Below are positions 1 to 7,651 of a stretch of DNA of 64,000 nucleotides, piece after piece (position 1 is the first letter of the stretch; each line of letters begins with the position of its first letter). Under the pieces are notes generated by a model that did no database searches, was not told the DNA's origin, and worked only from the letters and a program-made list of their open reading frames with translations. The position numbers were made by a program, and so were the translations under genes. The stretch lies in the NCBI RefSeq assembly GCF_003055625.1, contig NZ_CP028811.1, positions 1 through 64,000 on the forward strand, in the 5' to 3' direction. The DNA comes from Flavobacterium magnum (GTDB taxonomy: Bacteria > Bacteroidota > Bacteroidia > Flavobacteriales > Flavobacteriaceae).

Positions 1-1428
1 ATGAACAAAACTGCGCAATCAGTATGGGAAAACTGTCTTCTTTTCATAAAAGATAATATCCAGGATCAGGCCTACAAAACCTGGTTCGAGCCGATTAAGT
101 CAGTGGAGTTAACCGACAACGCTTTGTACATCCAGGTACCCAGTAAATTTTTTTACGAATGGCTGGAAGAACATTACGTGAAATTGCTCAAAGTGGCCCT
201 TACCAAAGAACTCGGAAAAAACGCGAAGTTACTCTATAAAATCAAGATGGAAAACACTTATGGCAACAAACAACCGTTTACGGAACAGTTGCCGAGTGCC
301 CACCGCTCGCCAATGAAAGCGCAGGAAGTCGATGCACCTTTCAAGAACCTGAATCCTGAACTCAAGAACCCATTTGTGATTCCGGGGATCAGGAACCTTA
401 AGATCGAATCGCAGCTTAATGCCAATTACAGCTTTGACAACTTTCTGGAGGGCGACTCCAACCGGCTGGCACGTTCCGCAGGGATGGCCGTCGCAAACAA
501 GCCCGGAGGCACTTCATTCAATCCGCTGTTGATTTTCGGCGGCGTCGGTTTGGGGAAGACGCATCTGGCCCACGCAATCGGCGTGGAAATCAAGGATAAG
601 TACCCGGAAAAAACCGTGCTGTACATTTCAGCCGAGATTTTTACACAACAATATATTGATTCTGTTAAGAAGAATAACCGCAATGATTTCATCCATTTTT
701 ATCAGCTGATTGATGTGCTGATTATTGATGATGTCCAATTCCTTTCCGGGAAAACCGGAACCCAGGACGTTTTCTTCCATATTTTCAATTACCTGCACCA
801 GAACGGCAAACAGGTCATCCTGACTTCTGATAAGGCCCCTGTGGATATGCAGGACATTGAACAGCGTTTGCTGTCCCGTTTCAAATGGGGACTTTCGGCA
901 GAATTGCACCAGCCTGATTATGAAACCCGTATTTCCATCTTAAAGAATATTTTATACCGCGATGGTGTGGAAATGCCTGAAGAGATTATCGAATATGTCG
1001 CTCGAAACATCAAATCGAACGTACGTGAACTCGAAGGCGCGATTATTTCGTTGATTGCCCAGTCGTCTTTCAACAAAAAAGAAGTGACGCTGGATCTTGC
1101 AAAAGCCGTAGTCGAGAAATTCGTAAAGAACGTAAAGCGTGAAATTTCGATCGATTACATCCAGAAAGTCGTATCGGATTATTTCCAGTTGGATATTGAT
1201 ATGCTGCAATCCAAAACCAGAAAGCGTCACGTGGTACAGGCAAGGCAACTGGCGATGTTTTTTGCCAAGAAGTTCACCAAAGCATCCCTGGCCAATATCG
1301 GTTCGCAGATCGGTGACCGTGACCACGCCACCGTGCTTCACGCCTGTAAAACCGTTGACAACCTCGTATCTACCGATAAACAATTTAAAAAATTCGTGGA
1401 CGATATCCACAAAAAACTATCACTCTAA
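1..1428 (+). CDS. dnaA: Chromosomal replication initiator protein DnaA
   Basis: DnaA binds DnaA boxes at oriC, forms an ATP-dependent filament and opens the origin. The 475-residue length is normal for the family. An N-terminal domain (about 1-85) is followed by a variable linker and the AAA+ core, with Walker A GGVGLGKT at residues 180-187 and Walker B IIDD at 241-244. The C-terminal helix-turn-helix domain carries the DnaA signature RDHATVLHACK from residue 440. The gene begins at base 1, so its promoter and the origin, if it lies upstream, are outside the window. Its stop codon overlaps the start of the next gene by one base (TAATG), which points to translational coupling. The family assignment is certain. 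Confidence 0.99.
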   Translation: MNKTAQSVWENCLLFIKDNIQDQAYKTWFEPIKSVELTDNALYIQVPSKFFYEWLEEHYVKLLKVALTKELGKNAKLLYKIKMENTYGNKQPFTEQLPSAHRSPMKAQEVDAPFKNLNPELKNPFVIPGIRNLKIESQLNANYSFDNFLEGDSNRLARSAGMAVANKPGGTSFNPLLIFGGVGLGKTHLAHAIGVEIKDKYPEKTVLYISAEIFTQQYIDSVKKNNRNDFIHFYQLIDVLIIDDVQFLSGKTGTQDVFFHIFNYLHQNGKQVILTSDKAPVDMQDIEQRLLSRFKWGLSAELHQPDYETRISILKNILYRDGVEMPEEIIEYVARNIKSNVRELEGAIISLIAQSSFNKKEVTLDLAKAVVEKFVKNVKREISIDYIQKVVSDYFQLDIDMLQSKTRKRHVVQARQLAMFFAKKFTKASLANIGSQIGDRDHATVLHACKTVDNLVSTDKQFKKFVDDIHKKLSL

Positions 1429-1895
1429 TGCCCGTACGGATTTTAATGGTATGCCTGGGAAACATTTGCCGGTCGCCTCTGGCTGAAGGCATTCTGGAGT
1501 CCAAGCTGCCCCGCGATAAATTCCGCGTGGATTCTGCCGGAACAGGAAATTACCACAGCGGTAAACAGCCTGATCAGCGTTCCATCAATATCGCTAAAAA
1601 GAGAGGACTTGACATCACCATGCAAAGGGCACGACAGTTCAACGCAGAGGATTTCAGTATTTACGATCACATTTTTGTGATGGACCACAGCAATTACAGA
1701 GATGTGATGCTATTGGCGCCTGATGAAAAATCACGTAAAAAAGTTTCCTATTTGCTGGACGCCCTGTTCCCCGGTGAAAACGTGGACGTGCCGGATCCCT
1801 ATTTCGGATTGGAAAACGGTTTTGAGACCGTCTACGATATGATTGATGAAAGCTGCACGCTTATCGCGGAAAAACTGCTGAAGGAAGCCGAATAA
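1428..1895 (+). CDS. Low-molecular-weight protein tyrosine phosphatase
   Basis: A cytoplasmic phosphatase of the LMW-PTP family, 155 residues, normal length. The P-loop CLGNICRS starts at Cys9, the nucleophile, with Arg15 binding phosphate. The general acid is Asp123 in the DPY motif (residues 123-125). The ATG shares its A with the last base of the dnaA stop codon, so this gene is probably co-transcribed and translationally coupled with dnaA. The physiological substrate cannot be told from sequence. Some relatives dephosphorylate phosphotyrosine on polysaccharide kinases or arginine phosphate, but no such partner is encoded nearby. Confidence 0.95.
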   Translation: MPVRILMVCLGNICRSPLAEGILESKLPRDKFRVDSAGTGNYHSGKQPDQRSINIAKKRGLDITMQRARQFNAEDFSIYDHIFVMDHSNYRDVMLLAPDEKSRKKVSYLLDALFPGENVDVPDPYFGLENGFETVYDMIDESCTLIAEKLLKEAE

Positions 1896-1910
1896 TCCCA
1901 ATACTTATCA

Positions 1911-2630
1911 ATGGCAAACCACCCCACAGGAAAGCTGTACCTTATACCCACGACGCTGGGAGAGTCCGCACCAATGGATGTGTTGCCGCATACTGTAAAA
2001 CGCCTTGTGGAATCGCTGGATATTTACATAGTTGAAAACGAAAAGACCGCAAGGAAATTCATCAAGGGCGTTGCGCCGGAAAAACCGCAACCGCAACTGC
2101 AATTAAGCACTTTAAACAAGCACACCGAAGCGTCAGCTCATATTGACATGATCAGGCCGTGCCTGGAAGGGAAAGATATCGGACTGATGAGCGAGGCCGG
2201 CTGTCCCGGAGTCGCTGACCCCGGTGCCGTCATCGTTAAACTCGCGCACGAGAAAGGCATTCAGGTGGTTCCCATGGTAGGCCCCTCCTCCATTTTACTG
2301 GCCATTATGGCTTCAGGGATGAACGGGCAAAGCTTTACGTTCAATGGTTACCTTCCGATCGACAAATCTGAAAAGAAAGCAGCCGTGAAGCAACTCGAGA
2401 AATTGTCGGCAGACAAAAACCAGTCCCAGTTGTTCATAGAAACACCCTACCGCAACAATAAGATGCTGGACGACCTGCTGATGGCACTGCATCCGGAGAC
2501 CCATCTGTGTGTCGCCGCCGACATTACCCTGCCTACGGAATACATTCGTACGATGAAAATTAAGGAATGGAAGAAAATCAAAATCGATTTACAGAACCGT
2601 CCGGCGATATTCATCATCCATAAAATGTAG
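1911..2630 (+). CDS. RsmI-like SAM-dependent methyltransferase (tetrapyrrole methylase fold)
   Basis: A 239-residue protein of the tetrapyrrole/corrin methylase superfamily. The motif SEAGCPGVADPGA (about residues 90-102) corresponds to the S-[DE]-A-G-x-P-G-x-[SA]-D-P-G signature of the 16S rRNA methyltransferase RsmI, and GPSSILLAIMASGM is the second SAM-binding segment. It is shorter than typical RsmI (about 270-290 residues) and begins LYLIPTTLG where RsmI usually has a TPIGN-like sequence. It may therefore be a flavobacterial paralogue rather than RsmI itself. It lies 15 nt after the phosphatase and is probably in the dnaA operon. The fold is secure; the exact substrate is not. Confidence 0.88.
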   Translation: MANHPTGKLYLIPTTLGESAPMDVLPHTVKRLVESLDIYIVENEKTARKFIKGVAPEKPQPQLQLSTLNKHTEASAHIDMIRPCLEGKDIGLMSEAGCPGVADPGAVIVKLAHEKGIQVVPMVGPSSILLAIMASGMNGQSFTFNGYLPIDKSEKKAAVKQLEKLSADKNQSQLFIETPYRNNKMLDDLLMALHPETHLCVAADITLPTEYIRTMKIKEWKKIKIDLQNRPAIFIIHKM

Positions 2631-2653
2631 TCCACCGCTTTAAGGCACTCCCA

Positions 2654-2860
2654 TCATTGATCGTCATCAGGTTCAAGCTGAAAGATTTCCTCAACCGGTT
2701 TTTCAAAAAAACGCGCCAGCTTCAGCGCCAGCACCGTAGACGGCACGTACTTTCCTGTTTCAATCGCGTTGATTGTCTGTCGGCTCACCTGTATCCGGTC
2801 CGCGAGATCACCCTGCGAAATGGAAGCCACAGCTCTTAAAACCTTTAGATTATTCTTCAT
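2654..2860 (-). CDS. XRE-family (Cro/CI-type) transcriptional regulator
   Basis: A 68-residue single-domain DNA-binding protein. Residues about 5-60 form a helix-turn-helix (ISQGDLADRIQVSRQTINAIE, in two parts: ISQGDLADRIQV and SRQTINAIETG), followed by PVEEIFQLE, typical of the short YozG-like regulators. Its start overlaps the end of the upstream membrane protein gene by 11 nt, so the two are co-transcribed and probably coupled. Small regulators paired this way with a membrane protein often repress their own promoter. A palindrome in the shared promoter (3355-3374) is a candidate binding site. Confidence 0.93.
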   Translation of the reverse strand: MKNNLKVLRAVASISQGDLADRIQVSRQTINAIETGKYVPSTVLALKLARFFEKPVEEIFQLEPDDDQ

Positions 2861-3329
2861 CAGTTGCCGCTTTTTTGAGTTGGTACAGCTTGTAATGAAA
2901 CCTTATGATGAAAAAGAAAATCATCGTAAAGGTGTTGTAAAACAGGACATTCATGAACGGAAGTCCGTAAATGGTCGCTGCTAGGAGCAGGACGATGCCA
3001 TAGTTGATATAAACAGCCCAAACGAGACTTTCGTAGCGTATTCTTGAGATGAATTCATCTTCGCGCTTCAGCTTTGAAAAGCAGATAAAAATACCGCCAA
3101 TGATAAGGCAAAACAGCAACAGCTCGTCAATGATGCTGTTCCGGATCACCCCGAAGTATTTCGATTCACCAAACAAACCATCGTTAAGCAGGGCGAAAAC
3201 ATTGACCTGCAGCAGCGCATCGGTATCTACGTTCATGACTGAAAAGTACAGGCACAGTGCAAACGCCGGAATGAATAAAATCCATCCAATTCTCTTGAAT
3301 GAATTTGGAAATAAAAAAGGTGTTTTCAT
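2850..3329 (-). CDS. Four-helix integral membrane protein of unknown function
   Basis: A 159-residue protein whose hydrophobic stretches suggest four transmembrane helices, around residues 12-31, 55-75, 90-115 and 125-145, with basic and polar loops between them. I do not recognise a named family. The ATG at 3329 (MKTPFLFP) is preferred over the longer frame starting at 3365, because that extension runs through the promoter elements. The gene is the first of a two-gene unit with the XRE regulator. By analogy with similar pairs it may be a small membrane effector whose amount is set by the regulator, but that is inference. Confidence 0.8.
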   Translation of the reverse strand: MKTPFLFPNSFKRIGWILFIPAFALCLYFSVMNVDTDALLQVNVFALLNDGLFGESKYFGVIRNSIIDELLLFCLIIGGIFICFSKLKREDEFISRIRYESLVWAVYINYGIVLLLAATIYGLPFMNVLFYNTFTMIFFFIIRFHYKLYQLKKAATDEE

Positions 3330-3351
3330 TTTTCTAAAATTTAAATATATC

Positions 3352-3395
3352 CAAATGTAAAACAAACTTTACATATAGACAAATATATTTTACAT
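3352..3395 (-). promoter_or_regulatory. Promoter with palindromic candidate operator for the membrane protein/XRE pair
   Basis: Read on the minus strand, TTG (complement of 3380-3382) is followed after 20 nt by TACATTTG (complement of 3352-3359). This matches the Bacteroidetes -33/-7 consensus TTG-N19-20-TAnnTTTG. A perfect 7-bp inverted repeat ATGTAAA-N6-TTTACAT (3355-3374) lies inside the promoter and overlaps the -7 box. A third half-site, TTTACAT, is at 3389-3395. A protein bound here would block RNA polymerase, so the site fits autorepression by the XRE protein. The binding itself is inferred. Confidence 0.65.
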
Positions 3396-3419
3396 TTAGA
3401 AAAGCAAACTTAACAGAAA

Positions 3420-3460
3420 TACCCTTGACATGACGGGCAACGCCAGCAATGTCAAGGGTA
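3420..3460 (-). terminator. Perfect 12-bp hairpin, probable terminator of the lysozyme-like gene
   Basis: TACCCTTGACAT (3420-3431) and ATGTCAAGGGTA (3449-3460) pair perfectly over 12 bp with a 17-nt loop. The hairpin lies 19 nt beyond the stop of the lysozyme-like gene. On that strand it is followed by a short T-rich stretch (TTTCTGTT), so termination may be incomplete. It also separates this gene from the promoter of the next unit. Confidence 0.6.
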
Positions 3461-3479
3461 TTTTGATATGTAATCGGTG

Positions 3480-4115
3480 TCAGTAAACGGTAGGATGGTC
3501 TTCAGCGGGAATGTGCGAGGTATCGTAACCCGCATATTTCCGGAGATAGCTCCTGAGTGAAGTCCCGAAACCGTCGACTATTTTCTTTCTGCCGTCGTGC
3601 CTGAGGAACTTCTTCACCGATCCGGCTCCCAGGAGGTGCGCTGCAGCAAGCATTCCTGACTCGGTTACTTTGATACCGGCGACAACTTTCCCTTCGTATT
3701 CGGCGATTTCGTCCCTGAGCTCCCATTTATTCTTGGCAATGAGTGCGCTGAAGGCTTTTTCCTGCAATTGCGGGTCATTTAAAAACAGACTGTTACTGGT
3801 GATACCGACGGATCGGAGGGCACTGGTCCCAAATTGGTACTTGCCCATGTAACCAAAAGAATTGACTAATTTGTATTGGCCCTGAGACTCTTTGAAAGCG
3901 ATAGCTTCTTTGAAACCGGTGAAGGATTTGCCGGTAAAAATCAGGTTTGAAAAGGGGTAATCTGAACGATGCTGTGAAGGAAACTGCACGGCCGATGGCT
4001 CGGGATCTGCAGCGGCTAACCAAAACTGGCTGTAGGCTTTGTCAGATTTAAAACCTGAACTGATGAATGCAACGGTAAGGACAATGCTGGTGTAATAAAT
4101 CCATTTTTTTAACAT
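3480..4115 (-). CDS. Secreted lysozyme/transglycosylase-like protein
   Basis: A 211-residue exported protein. Residues 1-25 (MLKKWIYYTS then a hydrophobic run) look like a signal peptide or anchor. The central segment FKEAIAFKESQGQYKLVN then FGYMGKYQFG resembles the catalytic region of lysozyme-like or phage-type transglycosylases: a Glu in an E-S-x-x-x-Y context followed by a Gly-Lys-Tyr-Gln-Phe-Gly motif. It is therefore likely to bind or cleave peptidoglycan in the periplasm. I chose the ATG at 4115 because it places the basic residues directly before the hydrophobic segment; a GTG at 4142 would add nine residues. Related flavobacterial proteins are sometimes labelled peptidoglycan-binding. 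Enzymatic activity is not proven by sequence. Confidence 0.72.
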   Translation of the reverse strand: MLKKWIYYTSIVLTVAFISSGFKSDKAYSQFWLAAADPEPSAVQFPSQHRSDYPFSNLIFTGKSFTGFKEAIAFKESQGQYKLVNSFGYMGKYQFGTSALRSVGITSNSLFLNDPQLQEKAFSALIAKNKWELRDEIAEYEGKVVAGIKVTESGMLAAAHLLGAGSVKKFLRHDGRKKIVDGFGTSLRSYLRKYAGYDTSHIPAEDHPTVY

Positions 4116-4162
4116 AAATTGGTTTTCTTCCAAGTCTGTCACCCCGGGAAATTTCTGAGGGG

Positions 4163-4170
4163 CAAATATA
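4163..4170 (-). promoter_or_regulatory. -7 promoter element for the lysozyme-like gene
   Basis: The minus strand reads TATATTTG, a match to the Bacteroidetes -7 box TAnnTTTG, about 48 nt before the ATG at 4115. No clear TTG is seen 19-20 nt further upstream, so only half of the promoter is well supported. Confidence 0.45.
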
Positions 4171-4213
4171 CGATAAATATTACAATTCTGAATATCAGCG
4201 AGTTAATATTTAC

Positions 4214-5125
4214 CTAAAAATAGATCGGATGCATTCGAATCCTTCCGGAACCGTTGACCTCAACGGTGGGAGCAGGAATCTTAATCGTATTAAAAAGTGA
4301 GAAAAGCGTCTTTAAAAAGTGGGAATTTGTCTCAATTTTCTCCAAATCGACATCCAGGCTGATGTAAAACTGGCGCAATCTTTCCGGATTTTGTGTTATG
4401 CCCGACACGGCCGAACCGTCACCGGAAACCATGCCATCCGCGCCATATCCAAACGCGAGATTGAGCCATTTCGGAACCGCGTCGCATTTTGTGAAAGCAT
4501 ACACATTCGCCGACAGCCAGTACGTTTGTCCGTTATAATCTTTTAGAAGCTGTTCCGAAAATGATTGTCCGAGGACGTCAGGACGGATTTTCGCATACTG
4601 CGTTTGGTGAAATGAAAACTTCGGGGTGATGCGCTGCTCATGCCAAAGTAATTCCTGTCCGGCAAATAACGCCGTTCCGGTAACGTTGGCCAGCAAATCG
4701 CCCGATGACGCACCCCATTGCGCGGAAAAGCCATCGAACACTTCAACAACAGTTAGGAAAGCCAACCCGAGGGTGCTGCCATAGATGAGGCTGTTCCTTT
4801 TATCAACTCCGCTCCACCGCAATGCGTTGAATCCCGCCTTCCCTATATGGTAGGATGAAAAAACATGCCCGGCCTTGTCCATTTGCAGCCATTCATTGTT
4901 GTCGTTGATGAAGTGAAATTTCGACTGCGGATAATCCTTATACCAAAGCTGGCTCAGTCCCACCAACGCTGCTGTACCCAGGACTGCTTCAGCCCCGACC
5001 ACAAGATTGCGTTTCCGGGTATTGAGGCTGTCCGAAGGCGACAGGAACCGATCGAATCCGCTTTGGGAAAAGGCAGTCGCAGCAGTAAGAAAAATCAGCA
5101 GGATGGTATATCGTTTCGCTGCCAA
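4214..5125 (-). CDS. DUF2279 family (YfiM-like) envelope protein
   Basis: A 303-residue protein with a signal peptide (MAAKRYTILLIFLTAATAFSQ; cleavage after AFS is plausible). The body contains the DUF2279 pattern: MDKAGHVFSSYHIGKAG (about residues 82-98), then DGFSAQWGASSGDLLANVTG (about 130-150), similar to the YfiM lipoprotein family. Its function is unknown; an outer-membrane or periplasmic location is likely. The start is TTG at 5125, only 2 nt after the mltG stop, and no in-frame ATG fits the signal peptide, so expression probably depends on coupling to mltG. It is the last gene of the dapF operon. Confidence 0.85.
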   Translation of the reverse strand: MAAKRYTILLIFLTAATAFSQSGFDRFLSPSDSLNTRKRNLVVGAEAVLGTAALVGLSQLWYKDYPQSKFHFINDNNEWLQMDKAGHVFSSYHIGKAGFNALRWSGVDKRNSLIYGSTLGLAFLTVVEVFDGFSAQWGASSGDLLANVTGTALFAGQELLWHEQRITPKFSFHQTQYAKIRPDVLGQSFSEQLLKDYNGQTYWLSANVYAFTKCDAVPKWLNLAFGYGADGMVSGDGSAVSGITQNPERLRQFYISLDVDLEKIETNSHFLKTLFSLFNTIKIPAPTVEVNGSGRIRMHPIYF

Positions 5126-5127
5126 GG

Positions 5128-6168
5128 CTATCGCTTAATGCCCTGACTGCTGATCCATGCGACGTATTTGCGGCGGTTTGCCTCATGCTGCGCCGGGGTA
5201 ACGGCAAATTCATGATAGCCGAAATTCGTCACACTCGCACAGAAATAGATGTAGTCGTGCTGTTCCGGATTCAATACTGCCTCTAGCGCCGTAATGTCCG
5301 GCATGGCGATGGGTCCGGGCGGCAAACCCTCATACATGTACGTATTGTAAGGCGAGTTGGTCAACAAATCTTTATTAAGGACGCGCTTGATGACAAGGCT
5401 GAAATCGTTCGCATTTTTCTTCACCGCATAAATTACGGTAGGATCTGCTTCCAGCTTCATACCACTATTGAGGCGGTTCAGGTAAACACCTGCCACCCGC
5501 GGGCGTTCATCCTTCTTTACCGTTTCCTTATGTACGATCGATGCCAGTGCGGAAACCTGCAAAGGCGTCAGGTTCTGCTTCTCTGCTAAGGCGATACGTT
5601 CGGGTGTCCAGAATTTGCGGTATTCCTTTGCCATGCGGTCGCGGAACTTTTCAGCGCTGACATTCCAGAAAAATTCGTATGAGTTTGGGATGAACATCGA
5701 CAATACATTGTCTTCCGTAAAGCCATTATCAGCCAGGAATTTCTTATCTCGGAACGCATTGAGCAGCGAAAGGCTGTCGGCTTCAATCTGTTTTGAAACC
5801 CTTCCGGCCAGATCTTCCAGGCGTTCCTGATTGTTGAAGGTAAGATCGAAATGGACGTTCTGACGCAGTGAATTGATGATGTCATTGCTGCTCATGCCTT
5901 TTTTGATCAGGAATTTCCCGGGCTTCACGTTGCGATCGTACTTTTTCTTTTCGGCGACCATCTTAAAACGGTCCATGTCCTGAATCAGAGGGGACATGAT
6001 GGCTGTTACCTGGCTGAAGTCAGCATTGGTAGGAATGTAAACATAAAGCTCCTTCTGGTCGAATGAGGTGTTGGGCGCAAAAATTTTACGGTACAGCGTA
6101 TATCCGTAAACGGAAGCCGCGACCACAATAACAAGCGATAGGATAATGAGTAATTTCTTCGGTTTCAA
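5128..6168 (-). CDS. mltG: Endolytic murein transglycosylase MltG
   Basis: MltG cuts nascent glycan strands at the inner membrane and is thought to set glycan chain length. The protein has 346 residues, the usual size. Residues 6-26 form a single membrane anchor. A LysM-like/YceG segment follows (about 38-110), then the catalytic YceG domain, with ALASIVHKET at about 207-216 holding the conserved Glu215, and LEADPTVIYA and LPPGPIAMP further on. The position before KET that is often Glu is His here. The gene starts 12 nt after the GNAT gene and ends 2 nt before the DUF2279 start. Its place with dapF groups peptidoglycan precursor synthesis with processing. Confidence 0.95.
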   Translation of the reverse strand: MKPKKLLIILSLVIVVAASVYGYTLYRKIFAPNTSFDQKELYVYIPTNADFSQVTAIMSPLIQDMDRFKMVAEKKKYDRNVKPGKFLIKKGMSSNDIINSLRQNVHFDLTFNNQERLEDLAGRVSKQIEADSLSLLNAFRDKKFLADNGFTEDNVLSMFIPNSYEFFWNVSAEKFRDRMAKEYRKFWTPERIALAEKQNLTPLQVSALASIVHKETVKKDERPRVAGVYLNRLNSGMKLEADPTVIYAVKKNANDFSLVIKRVLNKDLLTNSPYNTYMYEGLPPGPIAMPDITALEAVLNPEQHDYIYFCASVTNFGYHEFAVTPAQHEANRRKYVAWISSQGIKR

Positions 6169-6180
6169 TCTGTATGATTT

Positions 6181-6714
6181 TTAAAATTGAGGGTTTAACA
6201 ATTGGTAAAGGGCTTCGTCCCGGTACTTTCCGTCCTGCAGGTTCCATTGCTCTTTGACGCCGATACGATGGAACCCAAATTTAGTAAAAAGCCTGATACT
6301 CGCTTCATTTTCCGTATCAATATTCGCGTACACCTGGCGCAGGGCCAGTTTTGAAAAGGCATACCGGATCAAAAGCCCCAAAGCCTCGGTACCGGCGCGT
6401 TTGTTGCGGTCTTTGGCATTTTGTATCAGGATGCCGATGCCGGCGCGGTGGTTTTTCGGGTCAAAATCGAACAGGTCAATCAACCCAATCGGCGTAACGT
6501 CATCGTGATGGCACACCGCGAGCCGCAATTGCCTGGCTTCGTAAATATCCTGCTGCGCATTCTCGAGGTATTGCCGTATGAGGTAATAACTGTAGGGCGT
6601 CTGGGTATTGCTCACGTGCCAGATGCTCTCGTCGTTTTCAACTTCATAAATGAAATCAAGATCTTCGGGTTCGAGCGCACGCAGGCGGATGTTTTCTCCT
6701 TTTAAGGTAATCAT
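6181..6714 (-). CDS. GNAT-family N-acetyltransferase
   Basis: A 177-residue acetyltransferase of the RimJ/RimL-like type (Acetyltransf_3). It opens with LKGENIRLRALEPEDLDFIY and contains the acetyl-CoA-binding stretch from NAKDRNKRAGTEALGLLIRY to the ENEASIRLFTKFGF motif typical of the family. The substrate is unknown; relatives modify protein N-termini, spermidine or antibiotics. The ATG at 6714 is one base after the dapF stop (TAACATG), so the two are tightly coupled. The longer frame from 6747 would overlap dapF and is rejected. There is no sign of truncation. Confidence 0.9.
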   Translation of the reverse strand: MITLKGENIRLRALEPEDLDFIYEVENDESIWHVSNTQTPYSYYLIRQYLENAQQDIYEARQLRLAVCHHDDVTPIGLIDLFDFDPKNHRAGIGILIQNAKDRNKRAGTEALGLLIRYAFSKLALRQVYANIDTENEASIRLFTKFGFHRIGVKEQWNLQDGKYRDEALYQLLNPQF

Positions 6715-6715
6715 G

Positions 6716-7501
6716 TTACGGAATCGGGATTTCGCCTTTAAAGACAAATGTGGCAGGGCCTTTCAGGAACACGTTGGAATACACGCCGTCGTTGGCGAAA
6801 AACGACACTTCAAGCGCGCCTCCCGGAACATGCAGGGTTACCTTTTCTGCCTGGGTCTTGCCTATCGCGTGCATGGCAATTGCAACCGCTGTGACCCCGG
6901 TGCCGCAGGACAGTGTCTCGTCTTCAACACCACGTTCATACGTACGCACTTTAAATGCATCGTCCTGTTCCTGTTCGACAAAATTAACGTTGCTGCCTTT
7001 TTGCCCGTAAAGGTCGGAGTAGCGGACTTTCGCACCCTTTTGCCTCACATCGGTGGCGTGTACATCATCGACGAGCTCGACATGATGCGGAGAACCGGTA
7101 TCTAAAAAGACATACTCCGGTGTCACCGTAAGCGCATCCACATCTTTCATCTGCAATGCCACCACCCCTTTGTCATACATCGTGGCGTAATGCGGGCCGT
7201 CCGTCGCGATGAATGTGGTCTCAACATCGACAAGGCCGAGATTTTTTGCGAAAGCGACCAGGCACCTGCCGCCATTTCCGCACATCGAACTTTCATTGCC
7301 GTCGGAATTGAAGTACACCATCCTGAAGTCGTATTGAGGATCGGTTTCAAGTAAAATAAGGCCGTCGGCACCAATACCGAACCGCCGGTCACAAAGCTTC
7401 CTGATCAGGGCGTGATCGGTTTTGGGAAATTGAAGTAAACGGTTGTCGATCATCACAAAATCGTTACCGGTACCTTCATATTTGTGGAACTCAGTTTTCA
7501 T
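6716..7501 (-). CDS. dapF: Diaminopimelate epimerase
   Basis: DapF converts LL- to meso-diaminopimelate, used in lysine synthesis and in the peptidoglycan stem peptide. The protein has 261 residues, close to the family norm. The two active-site cysteines are visible: Cys74 in SSMCGNGGRC and Cys199 in ETLSCGTGVTAVA. The N-terminal motif YEGTGNDFVMID is also characteristic. It is the first gene of a four-gene operon (dapF, GNAT, mltG, DUF2279) and is divergent from the HtrA gene across a 150-nt gap that holds -7 elements in both directions. Confidence 0.97.
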   Translation of the reverse strand: MKTEFHKYEGTGNDFVMIDNRLLQFPKTDHALIRKLCDRRFGIGADGLILLETDPQYDFRMVYFNSDGNESSMCGNGGRCLVAFAKNLGLVDVETTFIATDGPHYATMYDKGVVALQMKDVDALTVTPEYVFLDTGSPHHVELVDDVHATDVRQKGAKVRYSDLYGQKGSNVNFVEQEQDDAFKVRTYERGVEDETLSCGTGVTAVAIAMHAIGKTQAEKVTLHVPGGALEVSFFANDGVYSNVFLKGPATFVFKGEIPIP

Positions 7502-7535
7502 GGAATGTCAATGTTTCAAATCAGGAAACACGTCC

Positions 7536-7543
7536 CAAAGATA
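7536..7543 (-). promoter_or_regulatory. -7 promoter element for the dapF operon
   Basis: The minus strand reads TATCTTTG, matching TAnnTTTG, 35 nt before the dapF ATG. A matching -33 TTG at the expected spacing is not evident. It lies in the divergent gap between dapF and the HtrA gene. Confidence 0.45.
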
Positions 7544-7614
7544 GCAATATTATAACAGAAAGTTAAACCGTGTTAATCAGGTGTTAAACCACTTTTCCGA
7601 AAAAGTAAATCCCA

Positions 7615-7622
7615 TAATTTTG
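7615..7622 (+). promoter_or_regulatory. -7 promoter element for the HtrA protease gene
   Basis: TAATTTTG matches the Bacteroidetes -7 consensus 30 nt before the HtrA start codon. The expected upstream TTG is replaced by a T-rich stretch (CTTTTC near 7592-7597), so the -33 element is weak. Confidence 0.45.
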
Positions 7623-7651
7623 CTGTTAAATAATTTAATTCCTAACTACAA

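Noticed and set aside
952..1410. 152-codon ORF antisense to dnaA
   Set aside because: Overlaps a certain gene entirely; the translated sequence has no recognisable domain and reflects codon bias.
1402..1412. DnaA-box-like TATCCACAA at the end of dnaA
   Set aside because: A single near match inside the codons for DDIHKK, with no cluster or AT-rich unwinding region. The real origin is expected outside the window or upstream of dnaA.
2631..2653. Terminator between the convergent methyltransferase and XRE genes
   Set aside because: No inverted repeat or T run is visible in this short gap.
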